From positions 114,275-178,274 of the forward strand of contig NZ_JAQWGS010000008.1 of assembly GCF_029238095.1 (NCBI RefSeq): a DNA stretch of 64,000 nt, given 5' to 3'. Positions 1 through 9,098 of the stretch are shown in pieces. Positions within the stretch are counted from its first letter, which is position 1, and each line of letters starts with the position of its first letter. The notes beneath the pieces are model-generated. The model ran no database searches and had not been told where the DNA came from. It saw only the letters and a program-made list of their open reading frames with translations. The stretch is from Lacinutrix sp. GTDB lineage: Bacteria > Bacteroidota > Bacteroidia > Flavobacteriales > Flavobacteriaceae. Position numbers and translations under genes: made by a program.

Positions 1-212
1 TCAACGATTTCTTCTTTCACAATTTTTTTTAAATCTGTAAAATCTATTACCATACCAAACTTAACGTTTGTGTTATCTGATATTGGTCTTCCAAAAACGG
101 TTACAGACAATTTATAACTGTGTCCATGTACATTTTTACATTTTCCGTCGTAACCATAAAGTGCGTGGCCAGTTTCGAAAGAGAAAAGCTTTGTAATACG
201 TATATTTCCCAT
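1..212 (-). CDS. queD: 6-pyruvoyl-tetrahydropterin synthase / QueD family protein (partial, 3' end outside window)
   Basis: The visible 70 codons begin MGNIRITKLFSFETGHALYG and continue with a CKNVHGHSYKL segment. The first His (FETGHAL) and the HGH pair are the zinc ligands of the PTPS/QueD fold, and the Cys just before HGH is the usual catalytic Cys. The family converts dihydroneopterin triphosphate to 6-carboxytetrahydropterin (queuosine route) or makes pyruvoyl-tetrahydropterin. QueD is the likelier role in a bacterium, but the C-terminal half is missing here. The ATG shares one base with the stop of the 33-codon ORF upstream, which suggests translational coupling. Confidence 0.85.
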   Translation of the reverse strand, partial: MGNIRITKLFSFETGHALYGYDGKCKNVHGHSYKLSVTVFGRPISDNTNVKFGMVIDFTDLKKIVKEEIV

Positions 213-313
213 TATCTACGGTTTCTGTATCTGTTAACTAAGTATATTATAATGAGAACAAAAGCTAATATTGCAAAAAAACCTTGTCCTCCTAAATAAT
301 TTAATATTTCCAT
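212..313 (-). CDS. 33-residue single-pass membrane microprotein
   Basis: This ORF is too short for ordinary gene finding. It starts ATG at 313 and reads MEILNYLGGQGFFAILAFVL, then a further hydrophobic run and a basic tail NRYRNRR before TAA. One transmembrane helix with a positive C-terminus is predicted from the composition. It lies 26 nt after the MATE transporter stop, and its stop codon overlaps the queD start by one base (TAATG). It therefore sits as a middle cistron between two recognisable genes. I do not recognise a family. It could be a real microprotein or only a leader that couples queD translation to the transporter. Confidence 0.5.
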   Translation of the reverse strand: MEILNYLGGQGFFAILAFVLIIIYLVNRYRNRR

Positions 314-339
314 AAATTTATAATGCTAAAACACCAAAG

Positions 340-1674
340 TTAATTCTTTTGTGATAGTGGTAAAAATTCTTTTCTAAATTTTATTATTAATGGCAAACCT
401 CGAGCTAAAATCCAAAAGGTGAGTGCTATAAAAATACCCGTTAATTTTAAATTATTTTGATCAAAAAAGTATAATAATGGTAAAAATACAAGAAATGTAG
501 AAAATATAAGAAGGTTTCTAAGGTCTTTCATTTTGCCTAAACCTTTAAACATACCATCGAAAATAAAGGCTAAAGCACACAATGGTTGCATAGCTAAAAC
601 AATCCAAAACACATTATAAAATTGTTTTAAAACTTGTGGGTCTTTAGTAAAAACATGACCGATAGGATAGTACATTACGGCACCTATAATAGCTATTATT
701 AATCCAATAATAACACCAAATTTAATTAATTTGTTACTTAAAGTTATGAGTTTACTATACTCTTTTCCACCTAATAATTTTCCTGACAAAATATTACCTG
801 CGCTCGCATAACCATCGATTAAGAAAGCTCCTAAAAACCATAAGTTTATTGCTATAGTGTAGGCTGCAATGTATTCTGCACCATAACCAGTTGCATATCT
901 TGTTGCAAAATACAAGGTAATATTTAGAGCTAATGTTCTTATAATTAAATTACCAATCATTATTAAAAAACGCTTAATCTCTTTATTAAAAGGAAAGCTT
1001 ATTAATAATGGAATATCTGTTTTTTTATGTAAATAGTAAGCGGAAAGTAATGCCATTAAAAACTGTGCTATAACACTTGCATAGGCTGCACCTTCAATAT
1101 GCATTGCAGGAATAACATCTGCTACTCCATATACTAAAACAAAATCTAATATAATATTGGCCAATGCACCAATTATAGCAATTACCATTGGGTAATACGT
1201 GTTCTGCAGACCTCTAAAAACACCAAAAACAGCAATTGTAAATAGTGTAAAAGGAAAACCAAAAACACGAATTCTATAGTAGGACATCGAGTAATCTAAA
1301 ATAATATCTGAAGCGTTATAAAGTTTAAAAATAGACTCTGCAAACGGATAAGTGCCAATAATAATTAACACGCTTAAAGAGGTAATAATAAATATAGCTT
1401 GAGCTGGAAGGTTTTTAACTTTATCTAACTTATTCGCTCCTAAATATTGTGAAACTATTGAAGAAATAGAACTTCTTGTTTGCCCAAAAACCCATATTAA
1501 CATCGATAAAAAGACAGAAACAATACCTACAGCAGCTAAAGACTCTGTAGCATTAAAATCTACATTTCTAACAATTGCAGTATCTGTTAAAGAGAGTATT
1601 GGCTCCGAAACACCAGATATAAGCGCAGGAATAGCTAATTTATTAATATGTTTTAAGCTAATATTTGTACTCAA
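340..1674 (-). CDS. MATE family efflux transporter (DinF-like)
   Basis: This 444-residue protein has about twelve hydrophobic segments and opens with NKLAIPALISGVSEPILSLT, the N-terminal motif of DinF-type MATE exporters. A WVFGQTRSSISSIVSQYLGA segment follows the second helix. MATE proteins export cationic drugs and metabolites by Na+ or H+ antiport across the inner membrane. The start is a TTG at 1674; no ATG lies in frame between it and the upstream stop. A degenerate hairpin ends 18 nt before this TTG, the same spacing seen before other starts in the window, which supports the choice. The 33-codon ORF and queD follow on the same strand. Confidence 0.88.
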   Translation of the reverse strand: MSTNISLKHINKLAIPALISGVSEPILSLTDTAIVRNVDFNATESLAAVGIVSVFLSMLIWVFGQTRSSISSIVSQYLGANKLDKVKNLPAQAIFIITSLSVLIIIGTYPFAESIFKLYNASDIILDYSMSYYRIRVFGFPFTLFTIAVFGVFRGLQNTYYPMVIAIIGALANIILDFVLVYGVADVIPAMHIEGAAYASVIAQFLMALLSAYYLHKKTDIPLLISFPFNKEIKRFLIMIGNLIIRTLALNITLYFATRYATGYGAEYIAAYTIAINLWFLGAFLIDGYASAGNILSGKLLGGKEYSKLITLSNKLIKFGVIIGLIIAIIGAVMYYPIGHVFTKDPQVLKQFYNVFWIVLAMQPLCALAFIFDGMFKGLGKMKDLRNLLIFSTFLVFLPLLYFFDQNNLKLTGIFIALTFWILARGLPLIIKFRKEFLPLSQKN

Positions 1675-1692
1675 AATGAATTTGATTTTTAG

Positions 1693-1712
1693 TCTTAGCG
1701 AAGGTCGGAAGA
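1693..1712 (-). repeat. Degenerate hairpin 18 nt upstream of the MATE start
   Basis: On the minus strand this reads TCTTCCGACCTTCGCTAAGA, with outer arms TCTT/AAGA and the core CCTTCGC seen in the hairpins before gpsA and the 29506 gene. Pairing is imperfect, so on its own it would be unconvincing. It is listed because the core and the 18-nt distance to the start codon match the better copies. Confidence 0.3.
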
Positions 1713-1728
1713 TTTAGTATAAAAACTG

Positions 1729-1736
1729 TATTTTTG
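1729..1736 (+). promoter_or_regulatory. Bacteroidetes-type -7 box upstream of the universal stress protein
   Basis: TATTTTTG matches the Bacteroidetes TAnnTTTG consensus exactly and lies 28 nt upstream of the ATG at 1765. No clear TTTG -33 element is visible at 19-21 nt upstream, so this is only a candidate. Confidence 0.4.
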
Positions 1737-1764
1737 TAGCCTAAATACTTATTAAAATTACACC

Positions 1765-2563
1765 ATGAAAAATATTTTAGTTCCTGTAGGATCGTCAAAG
1801 AACGCTAAAAGCCATCTACAATACGCTGTAGATTTTGCTAGCGCAACCAGGTGCTAAGCTTTATGTTGTTCAAGTTTATAATGTGTATACTAAAGCAGGA
1901 ACGATGATAAAAGTAGACCATATTATAGAAAGAGAAAGCAAAGCGTTTTTAGAGCACCATGTGGCACAAATAGAACACAAAGGTGTAGAGATTGTAACAA
2001 AAACTTTTAAAGGAAAATTGGTTAACACCATAGATTTGGTTTGTAAAGCTTTTGATATAGATCTAATAATTTTAGAGCCCAGAACAAATTCTATTAAAGA
2101 CGAAGTGTATTTAGGTAAAACATCTGGTAAAATTATAAAACAAACTAATATTCCTGCCTTAATAATACCAGAAGGCTATGTGTTTAAGCCTATTTCGTCT
2201 ATTTTATTAGCACTAAAATCTGCAATTATTAAAAAGAAAGAAGCCTTAACAACTTTAAAAACCGTGAAAGACGATTTTAATTCGGTAGTAAATTTGTTAT
2301 TAGTAAAAACTCCTTTTTATAATGAAGGCGATTTTGATGTTACTATCGAGTTAAAAAATATAGTAACTAGTATCACAAAATCTGAAAACCCAACAACTTA
2401 CCAAGGTGTTTTAGAACATTATAAAACAACAAACCCTGATATGCTGTGTGTTGTAAGACGTAGGCGTGGTTTTTTTGGAAAACTCTGGGAGAAGAATGTG
2501 GTCTTAAAAAAAGATTTTCATATTTCTCAGTTTCCTGTTTTAGTTCTTAGTGGTTTAAAATAA
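1765..2563 (+). CDS. Universal stress protein, UspA family (apparent one-base frameshift near 1847)
   Basis: The ATG at 1765 gives MKNILVPVGSSKNAKSHLQY, a typical Usp beta-1 strand and phosphate-loop start, but this frame stops at 1855-1857. Removing one C of the CC at 1847-1848 (AACCAGG) restores a continuous protein of about 265 residues through GAKLYVVQVYN and a G-x-x-x-G-K ATP-loop-like LGKTSGK segment. Without the repair only a TTG start at 1835 is available, which would delete the first strand. The length fits two Usp domains, the second degenerate. The gene is a monocistron followed 5 nt later by a tRNA. Either it is broken or the base is a sequencing error. Confidence 0.75.
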
Positions 2564-2568
2564 AATTT

Positions 2569-2642
2569 GGGGCATTAGCTCATTTGGCTAGAGCGCTACG
2601 CTGGCAGCGTAGAGGCGATCGGTTCGAATCCGATATGCTCCA
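2569..2642 (+). tRNA. tRNA-Ala, anticodon GGC
   Basis: A full cloverleaf can be drawn. The acceptor arm is GGGGCAT / ATGCTCC, with the G3:U70 wobble that is the alanine identity element. The anticodon stem is CTACG/CGTAG around the loop CTGGCAG, giving anticodon GGC. The T arm is ATCGG TTCGAAT CCGAT. The discriminator base is A and no CCA is encoded, as is common in this phylum. Confidence 0.97.
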
Positions 2643-2649
2643 CTTTTAA

Positions 2650-3489
2650 TTATTTTAAAAAAGAAATACTTTTGTTTACCACTAATTGTAGTGCTTCTGG
2701 CAAACCAATTCCTTCCCAAGGATGTTTAGAGTTAAAAACATGATTGGCATTTTCAACTGAAAATAACTCTGAGTTTTTATTCCAAAGATGAAGCGATTCT
2801 GCTTCATTATATTTAACTGATGCATCATCTTTAGCATGAATAATTAAATAAGGAATGTTTAGTTTTTTTACTGAAGCTTTAATATCTAAACGCGCCTCAT
2901 TTGCTTTAAAATTTTCGTAGAACTGGTAATTAAGTGGCATGTTTTGCTTTGTTCTTCCATTTAAAACATACTTAACACCTGCTTTCTTCCATTGGTCTAG
3001 ATCTCCAATTGTTGCTGTTCGTTTTGCAAAATCGCAAACACTAGCCCAAGTTATTAGTTTTGTTATTCTAGAATCTTCTGAAGCTTTTAAAATTGAAATA
3101 CCTCCTCCTCGAGAATGCCCAATAACAGTTACATTTTTTGTATCTATCTCTTCTTTATAACTATTTTTTTTGGATAAGAAAAAATTTAAAACCGACTCTA
3201 AATCGTCTAATTCTCTAGTATAGTTGTTTTCAGCAAAGGCATCTAAATCTGGAAAATCTATAGGGTTTTCTATTGTGCCTCCATTATGTGAAAAGTTGAA
3301 TTTTACAAAAAACAGATTTGCCTGTTTAAAAGCTTCTGCAACCAAATTCCAACTTCCCCAATCTTTAAAACCTTTGTAGCCATGACAAAAGATAACTAAA
3401 GGCTTTGGTTTTTTAGTTTTATTAAAAAACACGTCCATAACAATAGCTTTTGATGATTTTTGATGTAAAATCTGGTTTTTTAGAATCAT
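2650..3489 (-). CDS. Alpha/beta hydrolase (dienelactone hydrolase-like)
   Basis: This 279-residue cytoplasmic protein has the alpha/beta-hydrolase layout: an HG oxyanion motif at residues 36-37 (IFCHGYKG), the nucleophile elbow GHSRGGG with Ser126, an acid in HAKDD (about 221) and a final His near 250 (ENANHVF). The motif set resembles dienelactone hydrolase/prolyl-oligopeptidase-like esterases; the substrate cannot be told. Its ATG overlaps the TGA of the upstream nuclease gene by four bases (ATGA, 3486-3489), so the two are almost certainly co-transcribed and translationally coupled. Confidence 0.88.
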   Translation of the reverse strand: MILKNQILHQKSSKAIVMDVFFNKTKKPKPLVIFCHGYKGFKDWGSWNLVAEAFKQANLFFVKFNFSHNGGTIENPIDFPDLDAFAENNYTRELDDLESVLNFFLSKKNSYKEEIDTKNVTVIGHSRGGGISILKASEDSRITKLITWASVCDFAKRTATIGDLDQWKKAGVKYVLNGRTKQNMPLNYQFYENFKANEARLDIKASVKKLNIPYLIIHAKDDASVKYNEAESLHLWNKNSELFSVENANHVFNSKHPWEGIGLPEALQLVVNKSISFLK

Positions 3490-6242
3490 TTTAGCTCTTT
3501 TTCAATAAAATTAATTTTTGGGTTACAAATCTCAATAATCAGTTTTTTTAACTCTTGAAAGTAATTATTTAAAGTAACTTCTGTAATTAATGTATCTTTA
3601 TTTCCTCCTCTAGGTTGTTCTCGTTTGGTAAATTTTAAAAATCCTGATTGTAAATTTTTAAAGGATATAATACCTGCTTCAATTGGAAAATTAAAAGGTT
3701 TTTGTTGGTTCAACATATAAGCATAAGCTAATATTTGAAAGCTTTTGCTATATTTTTTATAATCGCTAGTAACGTCTTCCCAATCTATTAGTGAAACTTC
3801 ATTATCCATTACCTTCCCTGTTTTGTAATCAATAATTCTAGTGACACCATTATACTCGTCTACACGATCTACTGTTCCTTTTAGTTTAACTGTAAAATCT
3901 AATTCTGGTATATTTAATGGTATTTCTGCTTTTTGTTCTAGTGCTATTATTTTAATAGTATTGCCTTGTTTTAAATCTTCTATCTCTAACTTTAAGAAAT
4001 TTTCTACAAAGCGTTTAGCAATTTCAAAAACAATAAGGTTTTTACCTTTAGTCATATCACCATCTGCATAAACTTTTAGAAAAAATTCTGAAACCTTAGA
4101 GTCTACTAAAGGCTTCATTTTCTTAACGTCTTCTATTACTAAAACCTTTCCTAAAAAAGGTAAATAGAGCGCTTCTAAAGTGTCGTGAACTACCGTTCCC
4201 ATTGTGTTAGCAGCAACCGTTTCTTCTACATCCTCAAGGTCTTTTATACCCAATAATTTTTGGTAATAAAAATCTAGCGGATTTCTTATATAACTAGTTA
4301 AAGACGATGGCGAAAAACCTTTTTCTGCAATATCTTTTAATTGATTTATTACAGCTTCGGTTTTAATGATTTCTTTAAAACCAGCTTCAAAATTTGGAAC
4401 TTGAGGTGTTACAATTTTGTGATTTATAGTATGAATATCTTCTAACTCAAGCTGATTAATAAAACGACTTTTTTCTCCACCAGTTAATACATCTGCTTCT
4501 GTATTATATAAAATATAGACGTTTTTTGCACGCTGTAGCAACCTGTAAAAATGATAGGTATACACAGCATCTTTTTCTTTATAAGTTGGTAAGTTATTTT
4601 CTAGTTTAACATCGAAAGGAATAAATGAATTGTTGCTTTTTCCTGAAGGTAGAATGCCTTCATTTACACTAGATATTATTACGGTTTCAAAATCGAGAAC
4701 ACGAGATTCTAGCATACCCATAATTTGTAAACCTTGAAGTGGTTCTCCTTGAAAATCTAAAGTTTCGGTTGATAATAGCTCTTTATAGATGCTAAAAAGC
4801 GCAGAAATATCGTTAATATGGCTATAACTTTGGTTTAAACTAAAGAGTTCATTAAATAATGTATTAAAACGATATAAATATTCTAGGGATAGTATATTGC
4901 CTTTTTTATCTAAAAACAAATGCTCTTTTATAAAGTCTATTATTTTAAAACAAGTCTCAATGGCAATTTTTGCATTATTTTGCCAATTACTAAATACAAA
5001 TTCTAAAATTGAGTTATTAATTTTAGAATATGTTTTTAAATCTGAAAGTGATAAATAAACTAAATTGTTCTTTTTAATAGTTTCAATAAGTTCTATAGCA
5101 TAATTTCTGTTGTCTAATACAAATAATGGACTTATGTATTGATGAGATAGTAAACCAATAATATCTTTATAATAATACGTATTAGATGTTTTTTTGTGTA
5201 GAGAAAAAAGCTGTTCGAAAAGTGATGCCAATGGGATGGAATTTAAAGGAAATCCCATGGTTATGTTTAGATTATCAATTTTTGAAGGGATTGAATTTAA
5301 TACTGGTATTAGTAAATTTTCGTCACCAAGTATTACAGCTGTGTTTTTTAAATCTGGTTTTAACTTAACAATTTCTTTTAATATAGAACCAATAGTTTTG
5401 GCTTGACCAATATTTTTGGGTACTCCATAAATTTGAATATTCTTTGATGTTGAATAATTGTTAGTTATCCAATTAAAAGGGTTAGAATTGAAATACTTCC
5501 AATTTGCTTTATGCTGCCTTGTAAACAATCCAGCGTCATGAATTGGATTGTTTATAAAGACTTCGTCTATGTCCCAGAACACATAAGCTAAATCGTTTTT
5601 TAGTAACTCTTGAATTATCGTTCCCTCTGCTGTGTTTAAAGCATTAAAGCCTAAAAAAATATGCTTTTGAGTATTGCTTACACAATACTGTTTAATTTTA
5701 TCTACTGCCTCTCTGTAAATTAAACCTTGATAACCTATTTTTTTTCTTATCAAAGCCTCTGAATAGTGCTTATAATAATGCTTTAATTTATCCCAAAATT
5801 TAAGATAGTTTTTTACAACATCAGTTTTATTGTCTTCTAAAGACCAATGATCTAATGTTTTTATAGCACTTAAGTAATCGAAAATATGGCCTTGAGGTAT
5901 AAGGTAACGATCAATTTCATTAAAATCTTGGAGTAAAATTTGAGCCCATTTAGAAAAGGTTTCGAATGGTTCTTGATCATTTTTAGGTGTAAGTTCTATG
6001 TAAGTATTATAGAACTCAAATAGCAATACTGTATTAGTGCTTGATTTTAACTGAGCTAAATTCTCTACAAATTCTTCAATGCTTATAATTTTTGGGGAAA
6101 AAATTGTTTTATTAACAACAACAGATAGTTCTTGTCTTAAAAAGACACCTGCTCTTTTACTAGGTAAAATAAATGAAAGGTCAGATAAATCTTCACCTTT
6201 ATCTATTAGGTTTTGTAATACATCTGAAATAAAAGAATTCAT
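3486..6242 (-). CDS. PD-(D/E)XK nuclease family protein, AddB/RexB-like
   Basis: This 918-residue protein has an inactivated-helicase-like N-terminal region (SFILPSKRAGVFLRQEL near residue 25, without a good Walker A loop) and a C-terminal RecB-type nuclease domain with VDRVDEYNG...IIDYKTGK near residue 790. That combination is the AddB partner of an AddAB helicase-nuclease, which processes double-strand breaks for RecA loading. The AddA-like partner is encoded nearby at 9099-12257 on the same strand, with ompA and kbl in between. I could not identify the four-cysteine iron-sulfur cluster of classical AddB, so a divergent form is likely. A strong hairpin terminator lies just upstream and separates it from ompA. 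Confidence 0.85.
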   Translation of the reverse strand: MNSFISDVLQNLIDKGEDLSDLSFILPSKRAGVFLRQELSVVVNKTIFSPKIISIEEFVENLAQLKSSTNTVLLFEFYNTYIELTPKNDQEPFETFSKWAQILLQDFNEIDRYLIPQGHIFDYLSAIKTLDHWSLEDNKTDVVKNYLKFWDKLKHYYKHYSEALIRKKIGYQGLIYREAVDKIKQYCVSNTQKHIFLGFNALNTAEGTIIQELLKNDLAYVFWDIDEVFINNPIHDAGLFTRQHKANWKYFNSNPFNWITNNYSTSKNIQIYGVPKNIGQAKTIGSILKEIVKLKPDLKNTAVILGDENLLIPVLNSIPSKIDNLNITMGFPLNSIPLASLFEQLFSLHKKTSNTYYYKDIIGLLSHQYISPLFVLDNRNYAIELIETIKKNNLVYLSLSDLKTYSKINNSILEFVFSNWQNNAKIAIETCFKIIDFIKEHLFLDKKGNILSLEYLYRFNTLFNELFSLNQSYSHINDISALFSIYKELLSTETLDFQGEPLQGLQIMGMLESRVLDFETVIISSVNEGILPSGKSNNSFIPFDVKLENNLPTYKEKDAVYTYHFYRLLQRAKNVYILYNTEADVLTGGEKSRFINQLELEDIHTINHKIVTPQVPNFEAGFKEIIKTEAVINQLKDIAEKGFSPSSLTSYIRNPLDFYYQKLLGIKDLEDVEETVAANTMGTVVHDTLEALYLPFLGKVLVIEDVKKMKPLVDSKVSEFFLKVYADGDMTKGKNLIVFEIAKRFVENFLKLEIEDLKQGNTIKIIALEQKAEIPLNIPELDFTVKLKGTVDRVDEYNGVTRIIDYKTGKVMDNEVSLIDWEDVTSDYKKYSKSFQILAYAYMLNQQKPFNFPIEAGIISFKNLQSGFLKFTKREQPRGGNKDTLITEVTLNNYFQELKKLIIEICNPKINFIEKELK

Positions 6243-6254
6243 TGTATAAAAATA

Positions 6255-6284
6255 AAAAACGCTTCGGTAAACCGAAGCGTTTTT
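6255..6284 (-). terminator. Rho-independent terminator after the OmpA gene
   Basis: A 13-bp perfect stem, AAAAACGCTTCGG / CCGAAGCGTTTTT, has loop TAAA and is flanked by A and T tracts, so it could work in both directions. It lies 27 nt past the OmpA stop (6311) and before the AddB-like start. Confidence 0.85.
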
Positions 6285-6310
6285 ATAAACTTATTTAATG
6301 GTATTAAAAC

Positions 6311-7747
6311 TTATTTTTTAAGTTTTATTTCAGTACGTCTGTTGTTAGCTCTACCACTTCTTGTATTGTTAGGGAATAATGGGTAATCTTCACCAAAACC
6401 GTATGCTGTTAATCTATCGGTAGAAATACCGTTTTCTATTAAGTAATCTCTTACAGCATTAGCTCTTTGTTCAGATAATTTTTGGTTCGTACTTTTAGAA
6501 CCTACACTATCTGTATGACCTTCTATTGTAAAATTAGAATCTGGATATTCCTTTAATATAGCAGTAATGTTAGTTAAAACTACTGCAGTTTCTTTCTTGA
6601 AAGATGACTTTCCAGAATCGAATAAGATTGTTTTAGCATAGTTATTCAATTTGTTGATAACCTCTTGAGTTGGTTGAGGAGTAACTTCAGGACAACCGTC
6701 GTTAGCTACTGTACCTGCTTCATTTGGACATTTGTCAACATTATCAGTTACACCATCACCATCTGTATCAGGCCATGGGCAACCCATATTTGCAGCTGGA
6801 CCAGCTTCACTAGGACACTTATCTTTAGCATCAGTTACGCCATCAGCATCAGCATCTGGACAACCATTTAAAGCCTTAAGACCTTTAACAGTAGGACAAT
6901 CATCGCTACCATCTACAACACCATCACCATCTGTATCAGGACAACCGTTAAACTCAGCTAAACCAGCTTCGTTAGGACAAGAGTCTTTTGAATCTTCAAT
7001 ACCATCACCATCTGTGTCAGGACAACCGTTGAAAGCCTCTAAACCAGGAACTTCTGGACAAGCATCATTTTTGTCAAAGATACCATCTCCATCAGTATCA
7101 GTTCCTCCAAATCTTACAGTAAAACCTGCAGTGTGTTGGAAATGACTATCTAAATAGTCTTCAAATGCATGCTTATATCTTGCTTCTACTGAAAAACCTA
7201 CGTTATCTGTAAACCAATATGTTAAACCTAAAGAACCGTTTAAAGTTCCAGCACCATTATTATTATTACCACTAGCAAGATTTGTGTTATATGGACCTTC
7301 TTCTACCCAAGTATAACCACCACCAATACCAACTGTTGGATCTAATTTTTTACTTTTAACCAATTCAGCAAAATGATATCTCACATTAGCATCAAGAGAA
7401 TAGTAATCTAAATCTGCAACACGAACACTAGAAACAGTATTACCAAATTGACCGTACTTTTCTATTTTGTTAATAGAACCTGAAGCTTGTAATGAAAAGT
7501 TGTTTCCCATATACTTAGATACAGAAATATTTGATAAAGAAGGTAAAATATTCCAATGATCTTTTACATTCATAAACTCATCAAAAAACTCTCCTTGTGG
7601 TGCGCTATCTCCTACTGGATAGAAATCTACCGCGTTTATCCCAAAGCCTATAGCCCAAGGATTGTCTTCGTTTTGTGCATTCACATTACTAAAACTTACT
7701 ACAAGTACTAGAGTGAATAATAATCTGCTAAGATTTTTCATATTCAA
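6311..7747 (-). CDS. OmpA family outer membrane protein with thrombospondin type 3 repeats
   Basis: This 478-residue protein starts with a signal peptide ([23 protein letters not shown] after a short N-terminal extension), followed by an eight-strand-like barrel to about residue 210. Five calcium-binding TSP3 units follow, each with DTDGDG and CP elements (about 215-355). A C-terminal OmpA peptidoglycan-binding domain closes the protein ([10 protein letters not shown], then [11 protein letters not shown] and [13 protein letters not shown]). It should tether the outer membrane to the cell wall and is often among the most abundant proteins in flavobacteria. A strong promoter-like box lies upstream and a terminator downstream, so it is probably monocistronic. 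Confidence 0.93.
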   Translation of the reverse strand: MNMKNLSRLLFTLVLVVSFSNVNAQNEDNPWAIGFGINAVDFYPVGDSAPQGEFFDEFMNVKDHWNILPSLSNISVSKYMGNNFSLQASGSINKIEKYGQFGNTVSSVRVADLDYYSLDANVRYHFAELVKSKKLDPTVGIGGGYTWVEEGPYNTNLASGNNNNGAGTLNGSLGLTYWFTDNVGFSVEARYKHAFEDYLDSHFQHTAGFTVRFGGTDTDGDGIFDKNDACPEVPGLEAFNGCPDTDGDGIEDSKDSCPNEAGLAEFNGCPDTDGDGVVDGSDDCPTVKGLKALNGCPDADADGVTDAKDKCPSEAGPAANMGCPWPDTDGDGVTDNVDKCPNEAGTVANDGCPEVTPQPTQEVINKLNNYAKTILFDSGKSSFKKETAVVLTNITAILKEYPDSNFTIEGHTDSVGSKSTNQKLSEQRANAVRDYLIENGISTDRLTAYGFGEDYPLFPNNTRSGRANNRRTEIKLKK

Positions 7748-7809
7748 AAAATTTAATTTTAAGTGTTAATTAAAGGCAAAAATAAGTTGTTAAACATTAT
7801 TAACAAAGA

Positions 7810-7817
7810 CAAATATA
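7810..7817 (-). promoter_or_regulatory. Bacteroidetes-type -7 box for the OmpA gene
   Basis: The minus strand reads TATATTTG, an exact TAnnTTTG match. A TTTTTTCA stretch sits 18 nt upstream in the place of the -33 element. The predicted 5' leader is about 55 nt and A/T rich, as expected for a highly expressed flavobacterial gene. Confidence 0.5.
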
Positions 7818-7861
7818 TAAAAATAATAATTATTGTGAAAAAATGTTAAACCTTATATTTT

Positions 7862-9058
7862 TTATTTAATAATTTCTAGTTTTTTCCCAACCTTAATAAA
7901 AGCTTGAATAGCCTTGTCTAATTGGCTTTTATCGTGTGCTGCAGAAAGTTGAACTCTTATTCTAGCTTTACCTTTTGGGACAACAGGAAAAAAGAAGCCA
8001 ATGACGTAAATTCCTTCTTTTAACAACATATTTGCCATGGTTTGCGATAATTGAGCATCATAAAGCATGACAGGAACGATTGCAGAGTCTCCGTCAATAA
8101 TATCAAAACCAGCAGATTTCATTCCTTTTTTAAAGTAATTTGTATTGCTTTCTAACTTGTCTCTTAATGAAGTGTCATTTTTAAGCATATCGAAAACTTT
8201 AATGGATGCTCCTACAATTGCTGGAGCTAGAGAATTTGAAAACAAATAAGGTCTAGAACGTTGACGTAAAATATCTATAACTTCTTTTTTTGCTGTTGTA
8301 TAACCACCCATTGCACCTCCTAAAGCTTTACCTAAGGTTCCTGTAATTATATCTATTCTTCCTAAAACACCTTTATCTTCAAGCGTGCCAATTCCTGATT
8401 TTCCAATAAAACCTGTGGCATGGCATTCATCAATCATTACTAAAGCATCGTACTTATCTGCTAAATCACATATTTTATCTAAAGGAGCAACCAGACCATC
8501 CATAGAAAATACACCATCTGTAACAATAATTTTATGTCTTGCTCCATTTATGTTAGCATCAATTAGTTGTTTTTCTAAATCTGCCATATCGTTATTTTGG
8601 TAGCGGTAACGAGCAGCTTTACATAAACGAACACCATCTATAATCGATGCATGGTTTAAAGAATCTGAAATTATTGCATCTTCTTTTCCTAATAATGGTT
8701 CAAAAACACCACCATTAGCATCAAAAGCAGCTGCATATAATATTGTGTCTTCAGTACCATAGAAATCGGCTATTTTTTGCTCTAGTTCCTTGTGTATGTC
8801 TTGAGTGCCACAAATAAAACGAACAGAGCTCATACCAAAACCATGAGTATCCATTGCATCTTTTGCTGCTTGAATGACTTCTGGATGAGAGGATAAACCT
8901 AAATAATTGTTTGCACAAAAATTTAAAACGGTCTCACCTGTATTTAAAGTAATTTCTGCGCCTTGCGGAGAAGTTATTATGCGCTCTTCCTTATAAAGAC
9001 CATTATCTTTAATATCTTGTATTTCTTGTTTTAAATATTCTTGAATATTTCCGTACAT
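7862..9058 (-). CDS. kbl: Glycine C-acetyltransferase (2-amino-3-ketobutyrate CoA ligase)
   Basis: This is a PLP-dependent alpha-oxoamine synthase of 398 residues, the size of Escherichia coli Kbl. The visible signatures are the [16 protein letters not shown]-terminal segment, the [16 protein letters not shown] region, [10 protein letters not shown] (PLP ring aspartate and histidine) and [16 protein letters not shown] with the Schiff-base lysine. The enzyme cleaves 2-amino-3-ketobutyrate with CoA to glycine and acetyl-CoA in threonine breakdown. No threonine dehydrogenase gene is adjacent. The ATG at 9058 is preceded by an exact -7 box. Confidence 0.95.
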   Translation of the reverse strand: MYGNIQEYLKQEIQDIKDNGLYKEERIITSPQGAEITLNTGETVLNFCANNYLGLSSHPEVIQAAKDAMDTHGFGMSSVRFICGTQDIHKELEQKIADFYGTEDTILYAAAFDANGGVFEPLLGKEDAIISDSLNHASIIDGVRLCKAARYRYQNNDMADLEKQLIDANINGARHKIIVTDGVFSMDGLVAPLDKICDLADKYDALVMIDECHATGFIGKSGIGTLEDKGVLGRIDIITGTLGKALGGAMGGYTTAKKEVIDILRQRSRPYLFSNSLAPAIVGASIKVFDMLKNDTSLRDKLESNTNYFKKGMKSAGFDIIDGDSAIVPVMLYDAQLSQTMANMLLKEGIYVIGFFFPVVPKGKARIRVQLSAAHDKSQLDKAIQAFIKVGKKLEIIK

Positions 9059-9082
9059 GTTTTTTCTATTAGTTGTTTAATG

Positions 9083-9090
9083 CAAATTTA
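9083..9090 (-). promoter_or_regulatory. Bacteroidetes-type -7 box for kbl
   Basis: The minus strand reads TAAATTTG, an exact TAnnTTTG match 24 nt upstream of the kbl ATG. Confidence 0.4.
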
Positions 9091-9098
9091 TAAAACTA

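Noticed and set aside
6732..7145. A 137-codon plus-strand ORF with many Ser and Pro residues
   Set aside because: It is the antisense shadow of the TSP3 repeats in the OmpA gene on the minus strand, whose motifs are clear.
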